Below, one piece after another: positions 8,353 through 17,806 of a DNA stretch of 64,000 nucleotides. Position 1 is the stretch's first letter; each line of letters opens with the position of its first letter. Source of the DNA: UBA7672 sp963738625 (GTDB lineage Bacteria; Pseudomonadota; Alphaproteobacteria; Caulobacterales; Hyphomonadaceae); assembly GCA_963738625.1 (NCBI GenBank), contig CAVTXH010000020.1, positions 558,001 through 622,000 of the forward strand, written 5' to 3'. Both the position numbers and the translations under genes were made by a program. The notes under the pieces were generated by a model. It was not told the origin of the DNA. It was given only the letters and a program-made list of their open reading frames with translations, and did no database searches.

Positions 8353-9576
8353 CTATTCGCCTGGCGCGGCCTGCGGTCTTGCGGGCGCTTCGGGATTTCG
8401 CGCCCCGGTTGTGCTGAATTGGTCCGCGTTAACACTCGCGACCTCAGTGCCGTTTCGCAGGGTGTCCTCAATCAGGGCGGCGAGCTCTCCGCGCGGCTGG
8501 ACGAAAACACTCTCGGGCAAGGCGAGCAGGCGGTCGCGGCGTGATGCGATGGCCGAACGGTCCTTGGAAAGTTCACGGATGAGTGCAGGAAGGTTAACCG
8601 CCAGATCCTCGTCCACAGTGAAGCCCGTTCCTCGCCCAAGCACCCACTTGGCGGTTTCCGTGCCCGATGGCGCGATGGCCGGAACGCCGTAGTAACCGCC
8701 CTCGTAGAGCCGGTTGGGCAAAAGCCAGACGGAATTGTAGCCCGCTTCCATGAAATCGCCTGCCCATACGAGATCCAAGCCGGAATAGACGCCGGAAAGG
8801 TCCTCAGGCGCCTTGTACGGCCCTGTGTATTCGAGATTCGGAATACCCTGAATTTTATCATGAAAATCGGGAATTTCAGTTAGGGCCGGCATGCCGCGCA
8901 GGACGATCCGGACGTCCTGGCCGAGGGCGCGGGCGGCGCCCGTCAGAAGGTCCAGGCTGCGCGAACAGCGCAGCACCCCGATCCAGCCGATGCGCAGGGG
9001 GCCCGCGGGCGCGGGCCGGATCGCGGCTGGCCTCGGGCCATGGTCGGCGCCGGCAGCCAGCCGGTTCTCGACCAGGCTAGCGCGGTAGCGGCCCCTGTGG
9101 CGCAGCTGAAAGTGGTTTTCTAGGAATGCCGGAGAAGAGACGACCAGGCGTTTCGTGCGCGTCAACAAAGCGCCTTCCACCCGCCGAAACGCCAGTCCGA
9201 TAAGGTCTTTCCTGGTTAGCAAACGGTGAACGTCGAGCGCTTCGTAGATCACGGGCGTGCGCAGTTTCGCCTTGCGCCGGGCGAGAAAGGCGGTCGCCAG
9301 CATGTCCAGGTTGCGGGCGTAGATGACGTCGGCCGCAGCCAGCTTTGCCCGCTCAGCGGCAGCCTTCTCCGCGCCTGCAAAAATCGACCTTATTCGCTGG
9401 ACATAGGCCCCGTCGAAGGTGCGGCCGAGGTCGATATTGTCCCAATCGGCCGAAACGCTGTCCTGCCGGCGCATCATGAAGCCGGTAACCATCAGCCCGT
9501 CGTCGCGAAAGCCCTGCACGCGGCGCCGCACGGCGGCGTCGGCGGCGTCGTGGCCGAAGAAAGCGATCCGCGTCAT
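8353..9576 (-). CDS. glycosyltransferase family 4 (EPS locus)
   Basis: A 407-residue GT-B glycosyltransferase. The start chosen is MTRIAFFGHDAAD (ATG 9576) because the family begins directly with this first beta-strand; an upstream in-frame ATG would add 26 residues. The N-domain has VIYARNLDMLATAFLARR. The C-domain has PLRIGWIGVLRCSRSLDLL and LPNRLYEGGYYGVPAIAPSGTE, the donor-binding E-x7-E-like region. It is followed on the same strand by the Wzy-like gene 80 bases on and then the ParA-like pair. Confidence 0.8.
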   Translation of the reverse strand: MTRIAFFGHDAADAAVRRRVQGFRDDGLMVTGFMMRRQDSVSADWDNIDLGRTFDGAYVQRIRSIFAGAEKAAAERAKLAAADVIYARNLDMLATAFLARRKAKLRTPVIYEALDVHRLLTRKDLIGLAFRRVEGALLTRTKRLVVSSPAFLENHFQLRHRGRYRASLVENRLAAGADHGPRPAAIRPAPAGPLRIGWIGVLRCSRSLDLLTGAARALGQDVRIVLRGMPALTEIPDFHDKIQGIPNLEYTGPYKAPEDLSGVYSGLDLVWAGDFMEAGYNSVWLLPNRLYEGGYYGVPAIAPSGTETAKWVLGRGTGFTVDEDLAVNLPALIRELSKDRSAIASRRDRLLALPESVFVQPRGELAALIEDTLRNGTEVASVNADQFSTTGARNPEAPARPQAAPGE

Positions 9577-9841
9577 GGCGCAAAAGTGTGCAAGCGATGG
9601 GCCGATGGCATGGCAGATGTCATTGGGCCTGGTCCCGCCGTCAGGCAACTGCATTAACCCTGCACGCGACGGTTGAAGCTCTTTTGCTGAATCCTCGCGG
9701 AGGAGCAGACTGCGACGTTATGTATGACTGCCGTTACGCGAGTTGGCGTCGGCATTGCTTGGGGGTTACGTTAGCTAGCCTGCCGGTTGAATTACCGGCG
9801 CGCCGTCCCTTCCGGGCGGATAGCGGAGATAGGAGTTCGGG

Positions 9842-10750
9842 TTGAGGTTCGCCGATCTGCGGATCCTCGAAGCTGTTTCAGGCTTCGCGCGTGCAACCGG
9901 CGGGGCGCTGGCCACCGCGGGCCGCGGAGTCATGGGCGTTTTCGGCAGGCCCGATGGCGAGGCGGTAACTAAGCCCATGCTTATTGCAGGCCCCCCGGCG
10001 CGCGTTCCGCTGGGCCGCAGGGTCTATGCCGTCGGTGATGTCCACGGTCGCGCCGACCTGTTGCTGAAGCTGCTCGAAGACCTGCGTTCCGACGCCCAGG
10101 CGGGCCAGTACGAGGGCAGGCCGATCCTGATCTTTCTGGGCGACTACATCGACCGCGGCTTCCAGTCGAAGGACGTGATCAACATCCTGCTCAGCAACGC
10201 GGTGTCCCCGTTCGAAACATACTTCCTGAAGGGCAATCACGAGCAGGCGATGCTGCAGTTCCTCGGCGACCCCGGCATCGGGCCGCGCTGGGCCGAATAT
10301 GGCGGGGCTGAAACACTGGTGTCCTACGGCGTGCAGCCGCCCCGCACGCGCACCAGCCTCGACGAGTGGATGCAGGCCTCGGCGGACCTGCAAGCGGCCC
10401 TGCCGTCTGAGCATCTCCACTTCCTGAAGAGCCTTGAACTTTCCGTCCGTGTCGGGGATTACGTCTTCGTTCACGCTGGCGTCCGGCCGGGCGTGCCGCT
10501 CGACCAGCAGAGCGAGCACGACCTCCTCTGGATACGCGAAGACTTCTTGAACGACCGCCGCAGTCTCGGGGCCGTTATCGTCCACGGGCACACACCGATC
10601 ACGCGCCCCTACCGGGATTCCCGACGCATCGGGCTCGATACGGGGGCCTATCTCAGCGGGAAGCTTACCGCGGCCCGATTTGAGCATGAGGGGGTGGAAT
10701 TCATCGCCACTGGACCGCGTCAGGACGTGGCTCCAGGGGTCAGGGACTGA
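9842..10750 (+). CDS. PPP-family serine/threonine metallophosphatase
   Basis: A 302-residue cytoplasmic phosphatase. All five metal/phosphate motifs of the PPP family are intact: GDVHGR (about 64-69), GDYIDRG (about 100-106), GNHE (about 127-130), HAG (about 210-212) and HGHTP (about 248-252). The start is TTG at 9842 with no clear ribosome site, so an internal start is possible. It lies 11 bases before the Wza-like gene and on the same strand as the Wzc-like kinase. EPS loci usually carry a low-molecular-weight tyrosine phosphatase in this role. A role in dephosphorylating the kinase is inference. Confidence 0.85.
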   Translation: MRFADLRILEAVSGFARATGGALATAGRGVMGVFGRPDGEAVTKPMLIAGPPARVPLGRRVYAVGDVHGRADLLLKLLEDLRSDAQAGQYEGRPILIFLGDYIDRGFQSKDVINILLSNAVSPFETYFLKGNHEQAMLQFLGDPGIGPRWAEYGGAETLVSYGVQPPRTRTSLDEWMQASADLQAALPSEHLHFLKSLELSVRVGDYVFVHAGVRPGVPLDQQSEHDLLWIREDFLNDRRSLGAVIVHGHTPITRPYRDSRRIGLDTGAYLSGKLTAARFEHEGVEFIATGPRQDVAPGVRD

Positions 10751-10761
10751 CGGAGACTTCG

Positions 10762-11349
10762 ATGAAATCCTTGAAGGCGGCGATCTACGCGATCATAGGC
10801 CTGAGCGTTTCGGCGATCGCCGCATGCTCGACCGGCCCGGCCTCGGCCGATCCGCAGGTCACGCAGGCCCCGCCGGCGGCGGCTGGCGCGCCTGATGGCT
10901 ACCGGCTCGGCTCGGGCGACGAGATCAAGGTTACCGTTTTCGGCGAGCCGGACCTGTCCGGTCCGCTGACGGTCGACGGGCAGGGGGCGATCACGCTGTC
11001 GCTGGTCGGCCCGATCGAGGTGAAAAACCTCACGCTGGCGGAAGTGACGCAGAAGGTCGAGGCCAAGCTGAAGGACGGCTGGCTGCGCGAACCGCGCGTC
11101 ACCGTGGAAATGACCAAGGGCCGCCCCTACTACATCCTCGGCGAAGTTACCCGCGCCGGCGAATACCCCTACACGTCTGGCCTTACCGTGATGAACGCCA
11201 TCGCCGCGGCGGGGGATTTCACCTACCGCGCCGACCGCAAAAACATCGTCATCACAGGCGGCGACGGCGTTGAGCGTCAGGTCAAGCTGACGCCCACCAC
11301 TCCGGTGAAGCCCGGCGATCGCATCCGCATCCGCGAGCGCTTCTTCTAG
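10762..11349 (+). CDS. Wza/ExoF-type polysaccharide export lipoprotein
   Basis: A 195-residue outer-membrane polysaccharide export (OPX) protein. The lipobox SAIAAC sits at the end of the signal peptide (Cys about 22). The Poly_export domain starts at YRLGSGDEIKVTVFGEPDLSG. An SLBB-like domain follows (PYYILGEVTRAGEYPYTSGLTVMNAIAAAGDFTYRA shortened to its key blocks YYILGEV and GDFTYRA). It is short relative to Wza of E. coli and lacks the C-terminal amphipathic barrel helix. Export across the outer membrane would therefore need a partner, and a beta-barrel protein is encoded 710 bases on. Confidence 0.9.
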   Translation: MKSLKAAIYAIIGLSVSAIAACSTGPASADPQVTQAPPAAAGAPDGYRLGSGDEIKVTVFGEPDLSGPLTVDGQGAITLSLVGPIEVKNLTLAEVTQKVEAKLKDGWLREPRVTVEMTKGRPYYILGEVTRAGEYPYTSGLTVMNAIAAAGDFTYRADRKNIVITGGDGVERQVKLTPTTPVKPGDRIRIRERFF

Positions 11350-11466
11350 GCTCACATCCAGACGGCTTCGGTTGGCGCGGATCGCGCACGGCGAGCAGGC
11401 GTCCGTCTTCTACCTCCTAATAGGGGAATTGCGTTGACCGTACCGCGCCTCTCTGGAGGAGAACTG

Positions 11467-11922
11467 GTGACGCTGCAGAGCATAAAGGAGCGACTGTTGC
11501 GCGCTCTTTTTGCAATCACCGTCGGTATTCTGACTTTGGCCTCGCCAGTGGCGAGCGCCCAGACGGCGGACGGCCTGACCGCGCAAATCGCCAAGGATGC
11601 GGCCTGCACGTCGCCAGACGCCCGCACGCGCCTCCAGGACAACATCGCCAAGGCCGGGGCTGCCCAGGCCGACCTTCTCGCCGCCCTTAACGCTATCGCA
11701 GCTGACGCGGCAGCCTGCGCGCCAGTCCGCGCGGCGGCGACCGAGCTTGCCATCGCGTTGGCGCCGGCCCCGGTCGTGGCGCCGGGCGACAGCATTACCG
11801 CGGCATCAAATTTGGTCGTCGCTGACACACTGGCTGAAGCGGAGCGCCGGGCCAGCAACATGAAATTTGAAGTGGGGCCGCCGCCCCCGAGACTGACGAG
11901 AGGAAGAAGCGCGGGCCTCTAG
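11467..11922 (+). CDS. small secreted protein of the EPS locus
   Basis: A 151-residue protein. GTG 11467 is preferred because GGAGGAG lies 5 bases upstream; the TTG at 11434 has none. The signal peptide is RLLRALFAITVGILTL..., with cleavage likely after SAQ. The mature part is Ala-rich and helical with two Cys (AACTS and AACAP), then a low-complexity tail (GPPPPRL). It lies between the Wza-like and beta-barrel genes on the same strand. Function is unknown. Confidence 0.6.
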   Translation: MTLQSIKERLLRALFAITVGILTLASPVASAQTADGLTAQIAKDAACTSPDARTRLQDNIAKAGAAQADLLAALNAIAADAAACAPVRAAATELAIALAPAPVVAPGDSITAASNLVVADTLAEAERRASNMKFEVGPPPPRLTRGRSAGL

Positions 11923-12059
11923 CGCGGGGTTCACCATCAAGAAGCGGTCGGCGGGCGGACGGTTCTGCCCGGCTTGCCGCACAACGGCGGGGCGAATTTT
12001 CACGGCCTCATTCTTGCTACCCGCCGAGAGTGAAGCAGGCCCGCAAAAGGTAAAAGCTC

Positions 12060-13322
12060 ATGAAGTTTGGTTTTAAGCACATTGTCTTCTCGACCGCGCT
12101 GTTCGGGCTCACGGCCCCGGTCGCGATGGCGCAGTCCGTCGACAATCCCTTCCTGCGCGGCCGGTACACCGCCGTCACAGACCGAAGCCAGGGCGATTTC
12201 GATCCCGAGCCGCTGCGCGCCGGCGCCTTCGAGATCTGGTCGAGCCTCGGGCTTGCGGCTGCCTACAACAGCAACATCTTCGCGGCCGCTAAGGATGCGG
12301 ACAACGACACCAACGACACGATCATCAGCATATCTCCCCAGATCGCGGCCCAGTCGAACTGGTCTTCGCACGAACTCAACGCCGGCCTATCCCTCGAGCG
12401 GCGCGACTATCTCAAATTCGAAACCGAGACCGTCACCGACTACGACGCCTTCGTCGGCGGCCGCATCGACGTGCTGCGGGCTTTCGCGCTGCGCGGCCAG
12501 GCCTTCGCCGGCCATGGCAGCGAACCGCGCTTCGAGCCCGGCTCGTCCGGCGTGGCCACCCCGCTCGAATTTGACCGGACCGGCGTCAGCGCCGGCGCGG
12601 TCTATCAGCGCGACCGCTTCCAGCTTGAAGGCACGGGCGGCACGATCGACTTCGACTATGACAGCACGGTCGACTTCCGCGATGTGACGGAGAACTTCAT
12701 ATCGGGCCGCGTTTCCTATGCGATTTCGCCAGATGTCGCCGCCTTCCTGCAGGGCCGCACCGGCGATCTCGACTATGCCAATTCAGACCGTGACGGCACG
12801 CGCTCCACCCTGCAGGTCGGCGCAAGCTTCGAGTTGCAGGCCCCGTTCCGCGGCGAGATCGCCGTCGGCAACTTCCGCGACGAAAAAGACTCGCCCTTGT
12901 TCGAGGACTCCGAAGGTCTCAGCGTCGACGCGAACCTGCAGTGGTTCCCCACCCAGCTGACCACGGTGACGTTCCGCGCCAACCGGGACGCGGTCGACTC
13001 CGGCATCCAGCAGTCCGCCACCACGACCAGCACAAAGTTGGCGGTCCGCGTGGATCATGAGCTGCGCCGCAACATCATCATCTTCGCCGAGGTCGGCAGA
13101 GGCAACTACAAATTCGAAGGTTCTGTGCTGTTGCCTTTACTGCGACCCTTCGATCGCGAGGACGAGTTCAGCGATGTCGAAGCTGGCATAGCCTACAAGC
13201 TGAACAAACGTGCTCGCCTGGAAGCCGGCTATCGCTTCCGCAGCCAGAGCTCGACCGGCATCGACCGTGACCGCGATCTTGAACAGCACGTCGTGAGCAT
13301 TGGCCTCAGGATCTACCCCTAA
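12060..13322 (+). CDS. outer-membrane beta-barrel protein, EPS export
   Basis: A 420-residue protein with a clear signal peptide (cleavage after APVAMA). Alternating aromatic strands follow, with repeated patterns such as GLAAAYNSNIF, LSLERRDYLKFE and LEAGYRFRSQSS. It ends with a terminal strand VVSIGLRIYP. The architecture is that of the outer-membrane barrels (VpsM-like, OMP_b-brl_2) found beside Wza/Wzc genes in alpha- and gammaproteobacteria. It probably supplies or assists the outer-membrane pore for polysaccharide exit. Confidence 0.8.
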   Translation: MKFGFKHIVFSTALFGLTAPVAMAQSVDNPFLRGRYTAVTDRSQGDFDPEPLRAGAFEIWSSLGLAAAYNSNIFAAAKDADNDTNDTIISISPQIAAQSNWSSHELNAGLSLERRDYLKFETETVTDYDAFVGGRIDVLRAFALRGQAFAGHGSEPRFEPGSSGVATPLEFDRTGVSAGAVYQRDRFQLEGTGGTIDFDYDSTVDFRDVTENFISGRVSYAISPDVAAFLQGRTGDLDYANSDRDGTRSTLQVGASFELQAPFRGEIAVGNFRDEKDSPLFEDSEGLSVDANLQWFPTQLTTVTFRANRDAVDSGIQQSATTTSTKLAVRVDHELRRNIIIFAEVGRGNYKFEGSVLLPLLRPFDREDEFSDVEAGIAYKLNKRARLEAGYRFRSQSSTGIDRDRDLEQHVVSIGLRIYP

Positions 13323-13369
13323 CGCGTTCGCAGGGAACTGCATGGACCGCGGACTAGAGTGAGTTTGGA

Positions 13370-15664
13370 GTGAGCCCGTTGAACAAGGTTTATCCTCTCG
13401 ACGTTTCGACGGGTTATCCCCGGGTTCCGCCGCTGCCCCAGGCCAGCGTGCCGGATGGCGAGGCGATCACGGTCCAGCGCGTCATTCGCGCCGTCCGTCG
13501 CCGGCTCAGCCTGATGATCGCCGTGTTCCTGCTTACCTTCGCGGGCGTTGCGGTGTGGAGCTATCAACTCAAGCCAGCTTATACCGCAACCGCGCGCGTC
13601 ATCATCAACACACGCGACCAGAACATCGTCGATATCGGCGCAGTCCTTTCCGGCATGCCGGCGAACACCACCATCGTCGACACGGAAGCGGAAATCCTGC
13701 GCAGCCGTTCGCTGATCGAGAAGGTGGTGCGCCGACTCGATCTGGTGAACAATCCGGAGTTCAACTGGGCCAAGGCCGAGCCGAGCGACATGGACAAGCG
13801 CATCGGCGCGGTGAAGAGCTTCATCAAGAGCTTGATGCCGTTCGGCAAGAAGAAGCAGCCCGAGGAAGTCGCGCTGGCCCCGGCCGATGCCGCCGAAGCC
13901 GCAAGGCGAGAACTCGATGGCGTCATCGGCGCCGTCCGCGGCGCCATCTGGGTCAACCGCGTCGGCTCCACCTATATCATCGAGATCAACGCCACGAGCG
14001 CGGATCCCAAGATGGCGGCGAACCTCGCGAACACGCTGGCGGAGGTCTATCTCTCCAATCAGCTCGACACGAAATATGACGCCACCCGGCGCGCGTCCGA
14101 CTGGCTTGACCTGCGCGTCGAAGAGCTACGCCAGGAGGTCCGCTCGGCGGAGGGCGCCGTCGAACAGCACCGCGCCCGCGCCGGCCTGTTCGCCACCGAA
14201 GGCTTTACGCTGATCGAGCAGACGATCCGCGACCTTAACACCCAACTCTCCGTCGCCCAGTCGGAATACACCGAAAAAAGCGCGCGTCTTCGCAACCTCA
14301 ACTCGCAGATCCAGGCTGGCGGCGGCGTCGACACCATCACCGAGGCGCTGAACTCGCAGAACATCTCCAGCCTGCGCCAGAAGCAGGCTGACCTTGCCGT
14401 GCGCAAGGCGGAAGCCGAGCGCAAATACCAGCCGCAGCACCCCGAATATCAGCGCGTCCAGGTCGAGTCGGCCGACATCGAGCGGCAGATCACCGCGGAA
14501 CTTAGCCGCCTTGTCTCCTCGCTCGAGCAGGAAGTGCTGATCGCGCGCGAGAAGGTGAATACCATCAACGGCAGCCTCGGCAGCGCCAAGTCTGATCTCG
14601 CCAAGGCCAACAGCGCCGGCGTGGAGCAGGCCGCGCTCGAGCGCGAGGCTCAGGCCAGCCGCACGCTGCTGGAGCAGTTCTCCGGCCGCCTGAAGGAAAC
14701 CGACGAGCTCGACCAGATCACCGACGCCGACGCGATCATCGACTCCCGCGCGCCTATTCCGGGCGGGCCGAGCTTCCCGAACACCTCGCTCAATCTGATG
14801 CTGGGCATCATGCTCGGCGTCGCGCTAGCCGGTTTCGTCGGCCTCGTGACCGAGTTGCTCGACAGCTACATCTCCTCTCCCGAGGAAGTGGAGCAGGTGA
14901 CGGGCGTGCCCTATATCGGCCAGATCCCGCTGCTGCCTGCAGCCGGCAACTTCACCAAGTCGCGCATCAAGCCGGCGGAATACCTGATCGACAAGCCGCA
15001 CTCGGGCTTTGCCGAAGCCTTCCGTCACCTGCGCGCCTCGATCATGTTCGCCGACATCGACAAAGCCGCGAAGACGGTGGCTGTCGTCTCCTCGCTGCCC
15101 AGCGAGGGCAAGACCAGCATGACCTTCTGCCTCGGCCGCATGGCCGCGATGTCGGGCACCAAGACCATCGTCATCGACGGCGACATCCGTCTGCGCCAGC
15201 TCACCGAGATCTCGGGCGTCAAGGCCGAAGCCGGCCTGCTGGAATACCTCTTCGGCGAAGCGCGCCTGGCGGACGCCGTTCATACCGACGACAAGACCGG
15301 CCTGCACATCCTGCCGCTCACCGACCGCAAGCATACGCCGCGTGACGTGTTCGGCAGCCGCGCTTTCGACGCGCTGCTCAACATGCTGCAGCAGACCTAT
15401 GATCTGATCATTATCGACACCGGCCCGATCCTGCTGATGGCCGAGACGCGTGTCGTGACGTCCAAGGTCGATCAGGTCGTGGTGGCCACGCGCTGGCGCA
15501 AGACCAACCGCCACACGGTGCGCGAGACGATGAAGATCCTGCGCGACTTCCACGCCAACGTCGCTGGCGTCGTGCTGACCTTCGTCGACCTGCGCAAGCG
15601 CGCGCACCACGCCTACACGACCGCCGACTACAAGGCGTACGCGAAATACTACCACGAGGGCTGA
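13370..15664 (+). CDS. Wzc/ExoP-type chain-length regulator and tyrosine autokinase
   Basis: A 764-residue fusion of a Wzz/GNVR chain-length domain and a cytoplasmic BY-kinase. The first transmembrane helix is near residues 45-62 (RLSLMIAVFLLTFAGVAVW); a long periplasmic coiled coil follows, then a second helix near 470-490. The kinase has Walker A SSLPSEGKTS (about 573-582), Walker A' VIDGDIR (about 601-607) and Walker B IIIDTGP (about 680-686). A C-terminal Tyr cluster (YTTADYKAYAKYYHEG) provides autophosphorylation sites. It controls polymerisation and export with the Wza-like protein. GTG start. A strong terminator follows. Confidence 0.93.
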   Translation: MSPLNKVYPLDVSTGYPRVPPLPQASVPDGEAITVQRVIRAVRRRLSLMIAVFLLTFAGVAVWSYQLKPAYTATARVIINTRDQNIVDIGAVLSGMPANTTIVDTEAEILRSRSLIEKVVRRLDLVNNPEFNWAKAEPSDMDKRIGAVKSFIKSLMPFGKKKQPEEVALAPADAAEAARRELDGVIGAVRGAIWVNRVGSTYIIEINATSADPKMAANLANTLAEVYLSNQLDTKYDATRRASDWLDLRVEELRQEVRSAEGAVEQHRARAGLFATEGFTLIEQTIRDLNTQLSVAQSEYTEKSARLRNLNSQIQAGGGVDTITEALNSQNISSLRQKQADLAVRKAEAERKYQPQHPEYQRVQVESADIERQITAELSRLVSSLEQEVLIAREKVNTINGSLGSAKSDLAKANSAGVEQAALEREAQASRTLLEQFSGRLKETDELDQITDADAIIDSRAPIPGGPSFPNTSLNLMLGIMLGVALAGFVGLVTELLDSYISSPEEVEQVTGVPYIGQIPLLPAAGNFTKSRIKPAEYLIDKPHSGFAEAFRHLRASIMFADIDKAAKTVAVVSSLPSEGKTSMTFCLGRMAAMSGTKTIVIDGDIRLRQLTEISGVKAEAGLLEYLFGEARLADAVHTDDKTGLHILPLTDRKHTPRDVFGSRAFDALLNMLQQTYDLIIIDTGPILLMAETRVVTSKVDQVVVATRWRKTNRHTVRETMKILRDFHANVAGVVLTFVDLRKRAHHAYTTADYKAYAKYYHEG

Positions 15665-15691
15665 GGTCTTCGCACAAGTCTGGTGGGCAGG

Positions 15692-15722
15692 CGCCTCGCA
15701 CCTTCGGGTGCGGGGCGTTTTC
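15692..15722 (+). terminator. intrinsic terminator after the Wzc-like gene
   Basis: An 11-bp stem (15692-15702 with 15707-15717, one G-U pair) closed by a UUCG tetraloop and followed by TTTT. It ends the EPS export operon and lies just before the convergent metC. Confidence 0.9.
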
Positions 15723-15732
15723 CGGTCCGGGC

Positions 15733-16938
15733 CTAGTCCAGCGCCGCCAGCGCCTGCTCGAGATCGGCGATCAGGTCGTCGGGACTTTCGAGGCCGATGC
15801 TTAGGCGAATCAGCGGGCCGCTGTAGTTGGGCTTCGTCGCCGTCCGCTTCAACTGCGGATCGCAATGGATCGCGAGGCTCTCGAAGCCGCCATAGGAAAA
15901 GCCGAGGCCGAAAAGATCAAGCGCATCGAGGAAGGCGTGCGCCTGCTTGGTTGTCGAAGGCTTGAGCACGAGGCCGAACAGGCCTGAGGATCCCGAGAAG
16001 TCGCGTTTCCACAGAGTGTGGTGCGCATCGTCTTCAAGCGCCGGATGAAGAACCTGCAAGACTTCCGGACGCGACTTGAGCCAGCGCGCCACTTCCAGCG
16101 CCGATGCCTGATGCCGTTCCATCCGCGTGCCCAGCGAGCGCAGGCCGCGCAGCACCATGTAAGCATCGTCCGGCGCGACATTGACGCCGAGGTCGGTGAT
16201 CGTCTCCTTCATCCGCGCGATCAGATCCTCGCGGTTGGTGAGCAGCGAGCCGTTGATCACATCGGCGCCGCCGCTTGCATATTTGGTGTTCGCCGAGATC
16301 GACACATCGACCCCCAGCGCCAGCGGCTTGTGAAACACGCCGCCGCTCCAAGTGTTGTCGAGCACGGTGACGACGTTCGCCGCCTTTGCGGCGGAGGCAA
16401 TGGCGGGCGCATCGCATATCTCGAACGTCATCGAGCCGGGGCTTTCGAGAAAGATCAGCTTCGTGTTGGGCCGGATCAGCTTTGCGATGCCGGCGCCGAT
16501 GGTCGGATCGAAATACTCGATCTCGCAGTTCCACCGCTTCAGTGTGCGATCGCCCAGACGTCGCGTTGGGCCATAGACATTGTCGCTGACCAGCACGTGC
16601 GAGTTGGCCTCGCCGAACGCCAGAAAAGGCACGGCGCAGGCCATCAGGCCGGAGGGTGCGAGCGCGCAGTATTGCGCGTCTTCAACTTCTGCAAGCGCCT
16701 GCTTCAGCGCTTCGTGCGTGGCGGTGCCGTGACGTCCGTAAGTCCAGCCCCCCGGAGCGAACAACTTGTCGGCGCTTTCGACGATGACGGTGGAAGCGCG
16801 CTGGACCACGGGATTGACGCCGCCCTGCGTCAGCTTGCGATCGCGTCCCGCATGGGTGATCCGGGTGTCGAGCTTTCGCTTCTTCGGATCCGGAGAGCCG
16901 GGCCTGCCTTTGCCAGGTTGACGATCGCCGGAGCTCAT
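15733..16938 (-). CDS. metC: cystathionine beta-lyase
   Basis: A 401-residue PLP enzyme of the Cys/Met metabolism family. The N-terminal substrate block is NPVVQRASTVIV. The PLP Lys lies in SANTKYASGGADV, and the substrate-binding C-terminal region ends in SYGGFESLAIHCDP and GPLIRLSIGLESPDDLIADL. ATG 16938 is preferred because it falls 4 bases after the sseA stop; a longer frame would overlap that gene. The enzyme makes homocysteine from cystathionine. It is probably co-transcribed with sseA. The PLP family is certain; beta-lyase versus gamma-synthase rests on overall resemblance. Confidence 0.88.
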   Translation of the reverse strand: MSSGDRQPGKGRPGSPDPKKRKLDTRITHAGRDRKLTQGGVNPVVQRASTVIVESADKLFAPGGWTYGRHGTATHEALKQALAEVEDAQYCALAPSGLMACAVPFLAFGEANSHVLVSDNVYGPTRRLGDRTLKRWNCEIEYFDPTIGAGIAKLIRPNTKLIFLESPGSMTFEICDAPAIASAAKAANVVTVLDNTWSGGVFHKPLALGVDVSISANTKYASGGADVINGSLLTNREDLIARMKETITDLGVNVAPDDAYMVLRGLRSLGTRMERHQASALEVARWLKSRPEVLQVLHPALEDDAHHTLWKRDFSGSSGLFGLVLKPSTTKQAHAFLDALDLFGLGFSYGGFESLAIHCDPQLKRTATKPNYSGPLIRLSIGLESPDDLIADLEQALAALD

Positions 16939-16942
16939 TGCC

Positions 16943-17806
16943 TCAGCCTGTCTCGACAGGCGTCGTGGCGCCCTCGGCGCCCCATTCCGCCCACGAGCCG
17001 TCATAGAGCGCCGCATCGTCATGTCCGGCCAGCGACTGCGCCAGCGCCAGCGTTGCTGCTGTAACGCCCGATCCGCAAGAGTTGACGATCGGCTTCGCGA
17101 GATCGACGCCCGCCTTGGCGAACACCGCCTTGATCTCGGCTTCGGACTTCATCAATCCGCTTGCGCCGATCACCTCATTGTACGGCACGTTGATCGCCCC
17201 TGGCATGTGGCCGCGGCGAAGACCTGGACGCGGCTCGTCGACCTCGCCGCGGAAACGCGCTGCGGATCGTGCGTCAACGACCTGCGCGGAGTGTGACGCG
17301 AGCGCCTGCTTCACCTGCTCCATGTCGCGCACCAGGTCGCGGCGCGGCCGCACGGTGAAGTGGCGATCGGCCTGGAAGTGCGGCGGCAGGTCTTCAACCG
17401 CGCCGCCCGCCGCGCGCCACGCTTCGAATCCGCCGTCGAGCACGGATACGTCGCCATGCCCCATCGCGCGGAACATCCACCACACGCGCGCCGAAGCGAG
17501 ATAGCCGTTCTGGTCGTAGCAGATGATGCGATGCCCATCGCCGAGCCCGAGCCGGCGCACCCGGGAGGAAAACTTCTCTGGCGGCGGCAGCATGTGGGGC
17601 AGGGGAAGATCGGTATCCGCGATGTCGTCGATGTCAAAGAAGCGCGCGCCGGGAATATGGTGCGCGTCATAGGCCTGGCGGCCGGTGCGTGGCGCCCCCG
17701 GCATGAAGTAGGTGCAGTCCAGCACGCGAACGTCGGGCGCCGTCAGATGCGATTTCAGCCAGTCGGCGGAGACGATCGGCTTTTCCGGCGTGAAACGCGC
17801 GACCAT
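16943..17806 (-). CDS. sseA: 3-mercaptopyruvate sulfurtransferase
   Basis: A 287-residue tandem rhodanese protein. The N-terminal inactive domain contains VRVLDCTYFMPG and CYDQNGYLASARVWWMF. The C-terminal catalytic domain carries the active-site loop NSCGSGVTA, whose CG[ST]GVT pattern marks mercaptopyruvate sulfurtransferases rather than thiosulfate ones. It moves sulfur from 3-mercaptopyruvate to acceptors such as thioredoxin or cyanide. It is the first gene of a two-gene operon with metC. Confidence 0.92.
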   Translation of the reverse strand: MVARFTPEKPIVSADWLKSHLTAPDVRVLDCTYFMPGAPRTGRQAYDAHHIPGARFFDIDDIADTDLPLPHMLPPPEKFSSRVRRLGLGDGHRIICYDQNGYLASARVWWMFRAMGHGDVSVLDGGFEAWRAAGGAVEDLPPHFQADRHFTVRPRRDLVRDMEQVKQALASHSAQVVDARSAARFRGEVDEPRPGLRRGHMPGAINVPYNEVIGASGLMKSEAEIKAVFAKAGVDLAKPIVNSCGSGVTAATLALAQSLAGHDDAALYDGSWAEWGAEGATTPVETG

